Positions 1 to 10,532 of a stretch of 64,000 nucleotides of DNA are shown piece after piece. The notes beneath the pieces are model-generated. The model ran no database searches. It was not told the DNA's origin and saw nothing but the letters and a program-made list of their open reading frames with translations. The stretch comes from Linnemannia hyalina (lineage: Eukaryota > Mortierellomycota > Mortierellomycetes > Mortierellales > Mortierellaceae). The translations under genes were made by a program, and so were the position numbers. The stretch spans positions 310,001 through 374,000 of the forward strand of contig JAHRHY010000004.1 in assembly GCA_019671135.1 (NCBI GenBank). The letters are read 5' to 3'. How positions within the stretch are numbered: the first letter of the stretch is position 1; the number at the start of each line of letters is the position of its first letter.

Positions 1-83
1 TGCTGCTGTTGTTGTCTTGCTTTTAGGTTGCGGACATAAATAATAACCTTACATTTGCTTCGTTGTGTGTTCGCTTCTTGTAG

Positions 84-808
84 GTGATGGAGAGATGTTT
101 CGCAAGTGTCATCCCCAAGGAAAACTTTTTGGATGTCATGCAAGGCAGCCCCGACCTCTATGGTAAATGCTCTTTCCACACACTTACTCTTGAACCTGTT
201 GCCGATATTCAAGACGAAAAGGACGGATCCAGTCGATTTTGGCCATACTCATTTGCTCTTAAACTAATGTATACTCCTTCTTTTTGACACTATCTACAAA
301 AGGCCCGTTCTGGATTGCAACGACGGTAGTGTTCGTCCTCTTCGTGATCTCCTCCATCGTCGAATCCATTAACGCCTACGCCGCAGGAACTCCCTACAGA
401 TACGACTTTACCGCCCTCACCTTCGCATTTGGAACAATCTACTCCTACGCTTTCCTCGTCCCCACCGTCATCTGGGGCGCAACCAAATATTTCGGCTGCC
501 AGCCCGACCTCCTCGACATGTTAGCCCTCTACGGGTACGGGCTTACTATCTGGATCCCCGTGGCAGTGTTGTGTGTGCTGCCATTTGACCTGTTGCGGTG
601 GGGGCTGGTAATTCTTGGCGCCGCTGCGTCGGGCTTGTTCCTTGTGAGGAATATGTACCCGGTTCTGTCGAGGGCTGAGGCGCAGACGAGCAAGAGTATT
701 TTGATCCTTGTTGTTGCGTTGCATGGGCTTTTGGCGCTCGTGTTGAAGTACAAGTTCTTTGCGTACACTGTTACCGCTCCTTCTCAACCCCCTGCTCCTA
801 CTCGTTAA
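84..808 (+). CDS. Yip1-domain (YIPF1/YIPF2-like) Golgi membrane protein, 3' end only
   Basis: Partial gene; earlier exons lie before the window. Exons are 84-162 and 303-808, joined by an intron with GTAAAT donor and AAAAG acceptor, and the reading frame closes (194 residues plus TAA). Bases 1-83 are the end of the preceding intron (CTTGTAG acceptor). The protein starts inside the conserved stretch ending SPDLYGPFW, typical of YIPF1/YIPF2, and continues with about five hydrophobic segments and the motif YGYGLTIWIP between helices 2 and 3. Yip1-family proteins are multi-spanning membrane proteins of the early Golgi/ER that bind Rab GTPases during vesicle trafficking (family knowledge). The short tail after the last helix is Pro/Thr-rich and presumably faces the lumen. 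The family assignment is firm; the exact paralogue is not. Confidence 0.85.
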
Positions 809-1155
809 GTTCCCCCCCCCCCCCCCCCCGTTTAACTCCCTCTTTAAATAATCGATGCAAGTGAAATAATACAACTGTGTAGTTGTCCATTCTTAGTTTT
901 GGGTGTTGCAATCGATGTTTTTTTTTTTTTAATTTTTTTTTGGTGTGTGTGCAAGTATTCCTATGTACAAAATGTAGTTCTAAAAAAAAAAAGGGAACCT
1001 GACTGGGGGATGATGCAAGGGATGACTCCCACAAGTTTCCTTCCCGCTTCCTGCGTTTCCTCTTCCTCCTACTCTGCCACTCGTTCGCGTCTCTTCTTAG
1101 TTGTTGGCTCCTTTTTTTTTTGCTATGTTTGTTTGTTACTGCTAGGGGGGGCCCA
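809..1155. other. Intergenic region between two convergent genes
   Basis: This is the shared 3' flank of the Yip1-type gene (+) and the F-box gene (-). It contains a run of about 18 C directly after the Yip1 stop codon, several T tracts and an A tract. I see no coding potential. It presumably holds both 3' UTRs and poly(A) signals, but no canonical AATAAA stands out. Confidence 0.6.
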
Positions 1156-4100
1156 TCATGCAATAACTTCGACGGCTGGCATCTCCTCGCCACCCATGGG
1201 CTCGTCCGCTGCTGCTGCTGCTGATGCTGGGGCGGCGTCGGCGGCAGTGGCGGCTACTGCATCCAGAACCAGTGAAGAAGATTCCAGTGCTTGTGACTGT
1301 GTCTGAGCATCCATCTCAGAAACAGACGCCACCGTCGTATCTCCAGAAGTAGCCGCCGCAATAGAAGCCGAAGAACTCGTGATAGTGCTAACCCTTGCCA
1401 CAAGCCTCTCCGCCGGCAACTCGGGCCCACGCTCAACCGCCAACCGAGCCATCATCATATCATGCTCATTCTCCATCCAGATCCGACTCTTCTTCCGGCC
1501 CTGTCTTGCCAGTTCTGCTTGTCGGTCTTGTCCGAGGCTCTTGATCTTGGTCATGGTTGCCAGGGAGAGGTTTGAGCAGCATTCGACGTTGACTTGTTCC
1601 AGACGCGAGTCTTTTATCCAGGCCAGTGTCGCTTCGTCCAGCATAATGGAGGCTGGTGTGGCTAATGTTGGTGCATGGGTGGTGGAAATGGCTGAAGTCG
1701 GAGGAGCACTTGATGTTGATTCGACGGTTGTGGATCCTAAGGCCTCGTCAGAAGCCGCCTGGGTCAAAGCAGACGAAAGTAACGGAGTGACCACATCCTG
1801 GTCTTCAACGACAATGTGCGATCCTGAGCCAACGGCCGTCTGTTCAACAACCTCCTCAATCGCCACAGTACCCGCCTCACTCAACAAGAAGTCATCGCTG
1901 GCCTTGTTGATAAGGCCGTGAGGTTTCGACTGCGAGCTATCATTGCTGCTGCTGTTGTTGTTGTTGTTGTTGTTGTTGTCCAAAGAATCGGCAGTAGCGA
2001 CTCCTGACGACGAAGCGGACGGCATCGAGCAGCCAGCAACGACAGAAATCGAGATTGGATCCTGTGATGCGCCATCAATAACAACGCCATTATCCTCAAG
2101 TCTCGACGGGATCGGAAGTGCCGGCAACAACGGCGTGCAGTGGAAGGCATCCAACACACGAGCTTCAGCAGCCTGGAGAGAAATATAGCCGTCTTGAACT
2201 TGAACCTGCAGACCGTTGTCGTCCTGAGCCATATAAGACGAGGAAGAAGAACTTGACGACGAAGACGAGGACGACGAGGACGACGACGAGGAGGATGTGG
2301 TCGACTCATAGGACGTAGAGAACGTCGAGACTCCAGATGCGATGAAGTGTGTGTGGCTGTGATGATGATGTCCGTAGGCATCGCCTCCACGATCAATATC
2401 CTTGCCCTTGGGCTCCCTCACGCGCACCACAGGCTCCTCTCCCTCCGCAACAACGCCAACGTCCCCCTCCTCCTCATCTAGCTCCATGTACACATCCTCA
2501 TCTTCCTCCAGCTGCTCCTCAACCCCATCCGAATCATCTCCCTCAACATCATCACGGTCATGATATGAGCTCTTGCGATGATACCGCTCCAGATCCAAAC
2601 ACATATCCAAATCCATGCCCGTCATCTCATCCAAATGAATCGAGAGGTCCATATCCAAGTCCAAGTTCATGATCGTCCGAAGATCCATAACGTTTGAATG
2701 GTGGTGGACCAAACCCAGCTGTGACTGCTTCTTGGGACCTCCGTTCGCGCAATAGACGGGTGTGACAAACTGCTGGCCGTGATCCAAATTAGTATCCATG
2801 TAGTCAACTGCACCAGCGCCGCTAATAACTCCCTCGTCGTCGTCAAACTCGTCCTTGCTCCGTGCCGCCTCCATGCCACGTTGTTGCTTCCTAAGCAGTT
2901 CGACTCTCTCTGCCTCAAGCGCCTCTTCCAAGGCTTCACGCTCGTGAGATTCCTCCACTGCTGCCAACATATGATTTGTCGGTTCTCGGGAAGGCAAATG
3001 ACTCTCGATCGTCGGCTCGCTGAGCGGGTGGACTGGGGCTGGAGTCTGAAGATGAGATCCGTCCGAGGAAGAGCCAACAAGGAGTGGTGTTGATATGGGC
3101 GAATCCACAGAAGAGTTTGTCGCCGCAGCAGCCGCAGAAGCAGACACAGCCGAAATCGCAGCAGTCGTTGTAACAGAGACCTCCTTGACCTCCCCCAGAC
3201 ACCCACAAATGATCTCAGCCGTGCTCTCCGCAATATCCGTATAGCTCACATTGAGATACCGCAACATCCCGCACTCGCGTATCACAGCCTCGATCGCAGC
3301 AGCCGAGAACTGCCAGTGATTGACATCCAGCAGCTCCAAGTTCCGGCAATTGAGCGAAATCTGCTCCAGGATGTTGTTCGACAACTCACCGTGGACGTCG
3401 TGGCAGCCCAAGGTGAGGACACGCAGGTTTAACGCACAAGGTCGACTCAACATCAGACCGACATCCCGCGCCTCCGATTCCAGAATATCCAGTCGGAAGC
3501 AATCCAAACCCGATCCGTGCTCGCCAATCGCCGTGCAGGTGTCCTGGTTCAGCATATCCTCCATCCCCAACAGGACTAACGCCTTCAATACACCCTTGGC
3601 CGCTGCGGGTGTCGACAGCCCCTTCATGACCGTCATCAGACAGTCTGTCTCGATATCCGAGTTGGAAAAGTCCAGATGCTCCAGCGTCAGCTTACAAGCC
3701 TCCGTCAGCCCCACGACCTCCTCCCTTAGCAAGTGCATTCCTCCGGGGGCGGAAAACTTGCTGAGCCTCTTGCAAGCCTTTCCGAGGGCAGTCAACCGGC
3801 AGTTCTGGAAATCGTGCGACTTGAGAACCAAGGCCTCCAAAGTCTCGCCATGGAGCTTGGTCAACATATCAATCGTCTTGATTAACTCGTGTCCTTGACT
3901 GATCTCCCGGTGGTTGTCGACGTGGACCAATTTGAGACCGTGTTGGGACGCTACAAGACACGCCAGGGCATGGTCGGTGACAGAGTAGGAGTGGGGGAAG
4001 TGCTGCCAATGGGTCGCAACCTTGAGAGACTCAATCCTGTGGCAATTGGTAGCCAGGGAGATGACCAGACTGTCAGAGACAAGCGCATATCGGAGGTCGA

Positions 4101-5553
4101 GGTAGACAAGACTGGTCGTTTGTTCCAGAGTCAATGGCCAGGTCGCAAGGAAGGGCTTGAAAGCAGATGAACTTGAACTTGAACTTGATGACGACGATGA
4201 GGTTGACCGACTGTGGAGTTCTGTAAAGTTGCTGGGATCGAATGGTTGTTGGAATCCATAGACCAATTGTGGCTCTCCGCTTGCTGTAGCGGCAGCTGCG
4301 GACTGAGTTGACGACGACGCCATAGAAACCAGTGACTGGTTGGCTTCATGTGAGTGTCCGGTGATTGTCATGTCCAGAACGTCGTCCATGAGAAAATCCT
4401 CATCCGCTTCCTCGATCGATCCAGTCGCCACAATAGCATCACCAAACTGGCTTGCTCCAACCCCACCCTCCTCCTCTTCCATATACTGGACGGTCGCCGT
4501 CACAAGAGGTGATCCGAATGGGTTGGGAACGTGTGGCAGAACCACTGGCGAGAAGAGCGTATGGGGGACTTCTGACACGACTGACTGTGAACTAGTGCCA
4601 GCATTCAAGATCTGCAAGAATGAACCTTGTACGCCCTGAGGGATGTCGGGGTTGTTGATTGATGGTTCCACAACGGAAGAATGCACAAGTTCAGGGTGAA
4701 CCAAGGGCATGGCTGTAGCAATGGGTTGTTGTTGTTGGACTGGGAGCAATGGAGGTGTGGTCAGAAGACTGGCATCCAGCAACGGCAACAAGTCCTCGTT
4801 GGTTGCATCCTGCATCATGGCTTCCCAGTCGTCGCTGTCAGTGCTCGCTGTAAAAGCAGTGTTGATCGTCTCGGCAGGTTCGACCACAACCATAGTGCCA
4901 TTGACATCGGTCTCGTAAGTCGGCAAGACAGTCCCCCCCTGCTCATTGACGCCTCCAACCTCGTCGCCATTATTCTCTGTAACTGTCGCGGTCATGTGAG
5001 CGAAAAGGCAACGTGGCAACCGAGGGGCATGACAGTGGACAAAGTCGCTCAAGTACGGTCTATGGGCGAGTAGATGTCGAATCAGATAATCCTTGGGCGC
5101 CTCATTCCTGGTCCACCTGAATCCGGTCAAGGTCTGGATATCAACTTCGGGAAGGTCAAAGGTATCGTGGACCCATTTAAGATTAATACTCCTAGCAAAG
5201 CTAGCGTAGGGGAGCGTCGTTCGGGAGGGATCCATGCATCCTTGGAACAGCGTCCTGAGCAAAAGCATCGACCCGGCCTTGTCCATGACCCGGCCCTCAG
5301 TCTCGAACTGGTATGTAAAGAGATAGGACCATGGGTGGCGGTAGAGCTCCTGAAGTGCGGGTGCTGTCCAAGTCCGTGTGGTAAGAGCGCAGTTAAGTAG
5401 GTCTTGGGGTTCTTGTGAGAGGTGCATAAAGATCTGGATGATGATGTCGAGCGGCAAGAGCTGGTTGTCCGCCTGACTGCGCTGATAATAGCGCAGAGGG
5501 GAAGCAGATGACACCGACGATGAGGATGAGGGTGAAGACGGAGACAACGCCAT
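1156..5553 (-). CDS. F-box / leucine-rich-repeat protein with long low-complexity tail
   Basis: Uninterrupted frame of 1465 codons; the ATG at 5553 is preferred over an in-frame GTG two codons upstream. An F-box lies at about residues 32-80 (LPLDIIIQIFMHLSQ followed by a conserved Leu/Trp pattern). Residues of about 470-780 form leucine-rich repeats of the RNI/AMN1 type (repeated L..L.L..C... spacing). The second half is disordered: poly-Ser at about 450-465 and 1085-1107, poly-Asn at about 1192-1203, acidic stretches and a His-rich patch. F-box proteins are substrate receptors of SCF ubiquitin ligases: the F-box binds Skp1 and the repeats select the target (family knowledge). The substrate cannot be told from sequence. 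No intron is needed, which is unusual beside its intron-rich neighbours. Confidence 0.85.
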   Translation of the reverse strand: MALSPSSPSSSSSVSSASPLRYYQRSQADNQLLPLDIIIQIFMHLSQEPQDLLNCALTTRTWTAPALQELYRHPWSYLFTYQFETEGRVMDKAGSMLLLRTLFQGCMDPSRTTLPYASFARSINLKWVHDTFDLPEVDIQTLTGFRWTRNEAPKDYLIRHLLAHRPYLSDFVHCHAPRLPRCLFAHMTATVTENNGDEVGGVNEQGGTVLPTYETDVNGTMVVVEPAETINTAFTASTDSDDWEAMMQDATNEDLLPLLDASLLTTPPLLPVQQQQPIATAMPLVHPELVHSSVVEPSINNPDIPQGVQGSFLQILNAGTSSQSVVSEVPHTLFSPVVLPHVPNPFGSPLVTATVQYMEEEEGGVGASQFGDAIVATGSIEEADEDFLMDDVLDMTITGHSHEANQSLVSMASSSTQSAAAATASGEPQLVYGFQQPFDPSNFTELHSRSTSSSSSSSSSSSSAFKPFLATWPLTLEQTTSLVYLDLRYALVSDSLVISLATNCHRIESLKVATHWQHFPHSYSVTDHALACLVASQHGLKLVHVDNHREISQGHELIKTIDMLTKLHGETLEALVLKSHDFQNCRLTALGKACKRLSKFSAPGGMHLLREEVVGLTEACKLTLEHLDFSNSDIETDCLMTVMKGLSTPAAAKGVLKALVLLGMEDMLNQDTCTAIGEHGSGLDCFRLDILESEARDVGLMLSRPCALNLRVLTLGCHDVHGELSNNILEQISLNCRNLELLDVNHWQFSAAAIEAVIRECGMLRYLNVSYTDIAESTAEIICGCLGEVKEVSVTTTAAISAVSASAAAAATNSSVDSPISTPLLVGSSSDGSHLQTPAPVHPLSEPTIESHLPSREPTNHMLAAVEESHEREALEEALEAERVELLRKQQRGMEAARSKDEFDDDEGVISGAGAVDYMDTNLDHGQQFVTPVYCANGGPKKQSQLGLVHHHSNVMDLRTIMNLDLDMDLSIHLDEMTGMDLDMCLDLERYHRKSSYHDRDDVEGDDSDGVEEQLEEDEDVYMELDEEEGDVGVVAEGEEPVVRVREPKGKDIDRGGDAYGHHHHSHTHFIASGVSTFSTSYESTTSSSSSSSSSSSSSSSSSSSSYMAQDDNGLQVQVQDGYISLQAAEARVLDAFHCTPLLPALPIPSRLEDNGVVIDGASQDPISISVVAGCSMPSASSSGVATADSLDNNNNNNNNSSSNDSSQSKPHGLINKASDDFLLSEAGTVAIEEVVEQTAVGSGSHIVVEDQDVVTPLLSSALTQAASDEALGSTTVESTSSAPPTSAISTTHAPTLATPASIMLDEATLAWIKDSRLEQVNVECCSNLSLATMTKIKSLGQDRQAELARQGRKKSRIWMENEHDMMMARLAVERGPELPAERLVARVSTITSSSASIAAATSGDTTVASVSEMDAQTQSQALESSSLVLDAVAATAADAAPASAAAAADEPMGGEEMPAVEVIA

Positions 5554-8377
5554 TGTCACTTTTGATGATAACTATATTGAGTGATTGCAAGTAGGGTAAT
5601 GAAAGCGGTGAATACAACAGATTCCTCGGTGTGGGTGTCCTGTCTCCATTTTCCCCGTGTTCATGCAAAAGAAAAGCGAGACAGGCGACAGTTTGTTGTC
5701 TGTGCCCATTCTTTTTTGCCATACCTGGAGGGTCGTTTAGTTGTTCTTTCTCTTCCTTTAATGATGTATTCCCTGTCGTTAGCTCGAACACTTCGGCAGA
5801 GAGAGACAACAACAGGACGGTGGTGATGGTGATGATAATACAGCCACACGACGAAACTGGTGCGAGGGTAGGAAAGTAGTGGGTTCGTTGTCGATGAGGA
5901 CACTAATTAGGAAAGGAAACACAAGGAACAGAGAGAGAGAGAGGATGAAAAGGGTCAGTGGATGAGGTGAAAAGGGAGAGGGATACGAACAAATGGTCAT
6001 GATTGGTGTATGCAACTGTTGCTATTGTAGTTGTAACTGTTGTGCGCGGCTCATGACGCCAAAAGAATGTGTCAAGGCAAAGCAGGGGTGGGACGAAAGT
6101 GGAAGTGTAATAACGCCATGGTCGCTACAAATTCGTTCTACTCGGCACACACGCAAGAACAAAGTGGGTAGGGGCAATATGCCCACACGGGTCCTCAATA
6201 GTTATAATTATCTCTTTCGGTCCCACACTAACAGACCCGAAATGGGCGTCTGTCTCTGTCGAGCGGGATAGGGATCAAGGGGGTGGGGAGTGAGAAAACG
6301 AAAGAAACGAGTCCAACCGACAAGTACAGTAGTAGTAAAAGCGTACGCAGACAAGGGTGCTCATGTGCACTGCATACACAAGGTTGTATTAAAGCAGGGA
6401 TGGGGGTAGATGAATGGAGTCAAGGCGAGGTCATATGAGCATGACCCCCCAATATAAGCCGAACCTTGCTTGGCTCTCATTTTGCTTGTCTGAGTGACCC
6501 GTACGGTACCGTACAATGTACATGTACACATACGGACAAGAATAAAAGACAAAAGAAAGACAGATAATACCACGGAAAGGGGTTGAAGAAAGGAGGAGTG
6601 CAGCATAGAAAGTAAAGACAGATGAGAACGAAACAAAGGGGGGCAGAAGAGAGGCAGCTTTGTTGACAGGAGGAGCAGCAGCACGTACACACGCGGGGAT
6701 AGGGATGAAGATGGATGATAGAGCGAGAGAGGAGGAGAAGACGAAAGAAAGAAAGGCGTGAAGACAAGGTATAGGAATCTGGGACGCACAAACAAAGGAG
6801 TGATCGTTGATGATGATGATGATGACGACGATGATTTGCCTGCGTGTGATAACGATGGTTGCCGATAATGCGTGTGTGTCTATTAACTGGATGATGGTCT
6901 TCCGAAGGGGCTTCTCACCTTTTTTTGGTGTGTCCAAGGAAGGAAGGAAGGATGGGGACACAAAGACACAAAGACAAAGCCGTCCCTTGTCGTGTGTTAA
7001 CAAAATGGGCGTTGCTTCTTCCTTCTGTCCTTTTTACCCGTGTGACAGTAGAGGGACACAAAGAAGGAAGAAAAAGAGGGGTACGGAAACAAAAGGAAGA
7101 GAGGGACTTGTCCGTCGGTCGGTCGGTCGGGTAGAAAAAGGATGAAAAACAAGGAGTCGGCTTCTTTTAGTCCTCCCTTTTTTTGCGTTGTGGAGAATAG
7201 TAGCTGTGAGAGTCGAGTAGGTAGAGAGAGGTGTGGGTCTGTGTACTTGTAGGCGCGGGTTTGTAGGGGGAGCCGGATGAGGGGCGGGGTCGGTGGTCAG
7301 GAGCGTATCATGAAGATGAAGGGTGACCGTCGTTGTTGAGGGCGGACAAGGAGGTTAAACGTTGCCGGGTCCAGCGTGGCTACAGTATAGTAAACGAGAA
7401 GCAGGAGAATGGAGTACTTGAACAAGTCAGAGCGAAAGAGTAGGGGCGAGAGTGAGAGTGGCGATGGTGGTAGAAGAAAAAGAGAGAGGGAATAACAGGA
7501 AAAGAGGGATTTGGGGAAGAGGCAGAGCGCAATGTCTATTTAAACATTTAAGCAAAATGGAAAAGGGGGGCACGACAAACACGAGAAAAGAGAGGAAGAG
7601 GAAGGGAGGCGACAGACGGGACAATGGGGTTGGCTGGGGAACTTTAGTATGACGGACGAAGATGACTCGGAAAGTCAATGTCACGGGATGGCAACGGATT
7701 CATAGGATGAAGGATGAAGGATGAATGATGAAACATACAAAAGAGCTTTGTCTCTTCATCCTACACCCTGCCTTCTTGGACAAGGCTGCACCATGCAACC
7801 CCAATCCATTTTTTTTTCTTTTTGTGACTGCAAACGCAAGGCTGCGCCAAATCTGACTTCGCCTAGTGTCTTGTAATGCATCCATCTTTTCGTTGCACTG
7901 ACTGAACGTTGAGTTTCTAGCAAACGCTCACACCGCTATCTCTTCAACCCCGACCAACAAACACACACAGCAACATTCAAACTCATTTCGTCGTTTATGT
8001 CATTCACGGAATTGATAGGATTCATAGGTTTCTCTTTTAAAGTGTTTTTTTATAATATTAAACAGGTTTTGTGAAAGCTAAACTAGAAAAGTATATGCAA
8101 AAGAAAAGTAAGAAAAGAACAGCTACACTAGAAAAGAAGAAAAAGGGAAAAAAAAAGAAAAAGAAAAGATATTTCCAGTGGAGGGTGTGTGTGATGTTCC
8201 AGAGTCTCCTGAGATACCTTGACCTTGTCGCAATATAGTCGCCAAGTCGGATACAAACAACAATACACACATGCGTCCACGTCGAAAAAAAAATATAAAA
8301 AAAAAAGAAAAAAGAAAAAGAAAAAGAAAAAAGAAAAAAAAAAGTGAATTGCTGAAGATGTCGCCTGTGTGCTCCAT
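5554..8377. other. Long intergenic stretch upstream of the F-box gene
   Basis: About 2.8 kb without a convincing gene. The part next to 5553 must hold the promoter and 5' leader of the F-box gene (-). Much of it is purine-rich or pyrimidine-rich simple sequence (GA tracts near 5930 and 6540-6790, ATG repeats near 6810-6830, A-rich tracts near 8140-8345). Several open frames run through these tracts on both strands, but they consist of biased residues and look accidental. No tRNA or rRNA was seen. Confidence 0.55.
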
Positions 8378-8518
8378 TCAAGCCGCTGTTTCATTCTTCT
8401 TGTTCAGAGTCGTCTGCGATTGCGATTGCGAAGGCGATGTGGATCGCGATGGCGAAGGCGAAGGCGATGAGGATGATCGACCCGAACGTGCCTCGTCAGA
8501 CGAACGGCACTCTGCGCA
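8378..8518 (-). CDS. Candidate last exon of the C2H2 zinc-finger gene (Ser/Pro-rich C-terminus)
   Basis: This stretch reads as 46 codons plus TGA directly after a good minus-strand acceptor (pyrimidine-rich tract, TTCTTCTAG, with a GCTGAAC branch-like site about 25 bases upstream). The product begins with a Cys-Ala-Glu-Cys pair and continues as Ser/Pro/Arg dipeptides. The zinc-finger frame upstream contains a GTGAGC donor at 9269-9264, five codons before its stop. Joining 9270 to 8518 keeps phase 0. The implied intron is 751 bp, long for this locus, so the join is an inference. The alternative is that this is 3' UTR and the gene ends at 9255. Confidence 0.4.
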   Translation of the reverse strand, partial: CAECRSSDEARSGRSSSSPSPSPSRSTSPSQSQSQTTLNKKNETAA

Positions 8519-9254
8519 CTAGAAGAACACACATAACAAACATGTTCAGCAACCAGAAATTGAAATGCAAACTATGATATGGAAAAGAATATGTACATTT
8601 TTGTTTGGAGTAGGGAGTGAGGAGAAAGTAGAACAAAAGAAAAGAAACGAAATAGAAAACCACTCTTCTTTTGTACCCCATCCAAAAAGAAGAAAAAAGA
8701 AAAGACTAGAAAATATGAAAGGAAAGAATGTGGTTATCACAATTGAATATAGCGTCATCCACAACTGCTTAGCTGACTTCTGCATTCGGCTGATATCGTC
8801 GTCGTAGTGGTCGTCGTCGTCTAATGTCTCTCAATGGGTGAGAATCATCCTTCCACAACAACATTCATCCGAAAAATGTGAGATGTGAAAGTGTTGGCTG
8901 GCTTGCATGTGTTCCTAAAGTTGCTGCTCAAAGGTAGCTGAGCAGGTTTGTGATGTTGATGATCGCTTTTTTTTTGTGTTTTTTTCTTTGATTGAAAAGT
9001 CTGGGAAAGGTGCCCAAGGGTTATATGGTCCAAGTAAAAGGGAAGGTGGAAACTTTCCAATCATTGGGGTGCCATAAGGTCAAGAAATAAAAAAAAGGCT
9101 AGCATGTACATTATCGCCTCCCTCTTCTTCAAATGTAATGCACACAACAGACAACAACCCTCTTTCATGTTTTTTTTATCTCGTCTCGTCTCCTCAAAAA
9201 AACAAAGAAAGGCAACATAGGGGTACTCCACAATCATGCAGCAACAAAACAAAA
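8519..9254 (-). other. 3' UTR or long last intron of the zinc-finger gene
   Basis: About 735 bp between the zinc-finger stop codon and the candidate last exon. It is A/T-rich with no clear coding frame. A GTGAGC donor lies just inside the upstream frame and a TTCTTCTAG acceptor at the far end, so this may be an intron that is optionally retained. Otherwise it is plain 3' UTR and spacer. Confidence 0.45.
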
Positions 9255-10532
9255 TCACAAATGGCTCACTTGATCAGAATCCAGCTCCATGTCGGCCGCG
9301 GCCTCCGCAGCATTGCACTGCTCGTTGCGGGCCAAATGTCTCTTGAAGGCGTCCGATCGGGTACACTCGACGCCACAGGTACGGCATTGGAAGTTCTTGC
9401 CCTTGGTGTGCTTGCTGACGATGTGGCGCTCGAGGTCGTGACGACGAGCAAAGGACCACTTGCACTTGGAGCCGCTCTTGTCCTTGTGGGGGCAATCGAA
9501 GGGGCGGAAGCCCGAGTGGGTGTCGCGGTGGGAGCGCAGGTTGAAGGGGCGCGAGAAGGTCTTGCCGCACTCGGAGCACTTGTAGCGAGGCCTAGCGTTG
9601 GGGTCACCCATCTGCTCAGTGGGGATCACGCGAGAGGCCTCTTCCGAGGTGACACGGCGGCGACGAGTCTTCTTGGGGGGCTGAAAGCCGACCTTAGTGG
9701 GCGACTGGGTCACCTTTCTAGGAGCGACACGATAATTGGGCGCCTGCATATCTTGACCGAGGAGTTTGGCCTCCGAGAAGGTGGTAGGGCAAATGATCTC
9801 CTGTGGGGTGAAGGTGGTCAAGGCAGGCGAGACGGTGTCAGAGAGGACAGGCGAGAAGGCGCCAAAGGTAGGCTCGACGGGGGATTCCTTGATTGTAGGC
9901 AGGGCAGACAGGACAGGCATGGCTGTGGTTGCGGGGTGAGACTCCATGAGGAGTTGCTCGAGCTTGGCCGATTCATCCTTATAGGTAGGGAAGAGCTCGA
10001 AATCCTGTTGGGCAGCCCAAACGGCCTCGTGCGAGAAGCTGACATTATCAAAGTCGGCGTCGAAAGAGTTCAGGGCAGCGAGGGGATCCTCGATGGGCGA
10101 GTGCCATTCGATGGAGGGGCTGGCTGCGTCGCCAAAGCTGCCGAGGGGATCATACGTGTAGGGTGATCCGATAGAGTCGACAGCAGGAGAGTAGTTGCTC
10201 ATCTCGGGAGAAAGCTCCGGAGTGAGGTCAAGACCAGTGAGGTCGTTGGTGTCGGCGGAAAGTTGGTCCCAGTAGAACTGGGAGACAGAGTCGTCGTTGT
10301 TGTTATTGCTCATGTCGGTGTTGAAGTAGACGGTAGGGAAGGTGGTGGCGCTGTTGTCGTTGTTGTTGTTTTTGCTGCTTTTGCTGGCGTCGAAGCTACC
10401 ATTGCTTGCGCCGTTGTTGTTGTTGTTGTTGGCGATGATGACGACAGAGGAGGAGGAGGTCTCCTTGGTGTTGGTGGTGGTGGCGAACATGTCGCTGGAG
10501 GATGAGGTTGAGATGAAGGAAGAGAAGTCCAT
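9255..10532 (-). CDS. C2H2 zinc-finger transcription factor
   Basis: Frame of 425 codons from ATG at 10532. The N-terminal 300 residues are Ser/Thr/Asn-rich and acidic with short aromatic patches, as in fungal activation regions. Three C2H2-type fingers follow at about residues 317-410. The first is classical (CSECGKTF..HRDTH). The second has a widened Cys-Cys spacing (CPHKDKSGSKC) and ends HIVSKH. The third begins CRTC and ends with His and Cys rather than two His. A basic patch (KKTRRRRV) before the fingers could be a nuclear localisation signal. It is presumably a sequence-specific nuclear DNA-binding protein; targets are unknown. The stop at 9255 may be bypassed by splicing to 8518. It overlaps no other gene. 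Confidence 0.85.
   Translation of the reverse strand: MDFSSFISTSSSSDMFATTTNTKETSSSSVVIIANNNNNNGASNGSFDASKSSKNNNNDNSATTFPTVYFNTDMSNNNNDDSVSQFYWDQLSADTNDLTGLDLTPELSPEMSNYSPAVDSIGSPYTYDPLGSFGDAASPSIEWHSPIEDPLAALNSFDADFDNVSFSHEAVWAAQQDFELFPTYKDESAKLEQLLMESHPATTAMPVLSALPTIKESPVEPTFGAFSPVLSDTVSPALTTFTPQEIICPTTFSEAKLLGQDMQAPNYRVAPRKVTQSPTKVGFQPPKKTRRRRVTSEEASRVIPTEQMGDPNARPRYKCSECGKTFSRPFNLRSHRDTHSGFRPFDCPHKDKSGSKCKWSFARRHDLERHIVSKHTKGKNFQCRTCGVECTRSDAFKRHLARNEQCNAAEAAADMELDSDQVSHL

Noticed and set aside
6361..7003. Overlapping minus-strand frames of 100-190 codons
   Set aside because: Several frames are open at once through biased purine-rich DNA; no domain, no codon-choice signal and no splice structure.
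8058..8394. Hydrophobic Phe-rich frames on the minus strand
   Set aside because: Created by A/T simple sequence; no family features or splice-supported neighbours.
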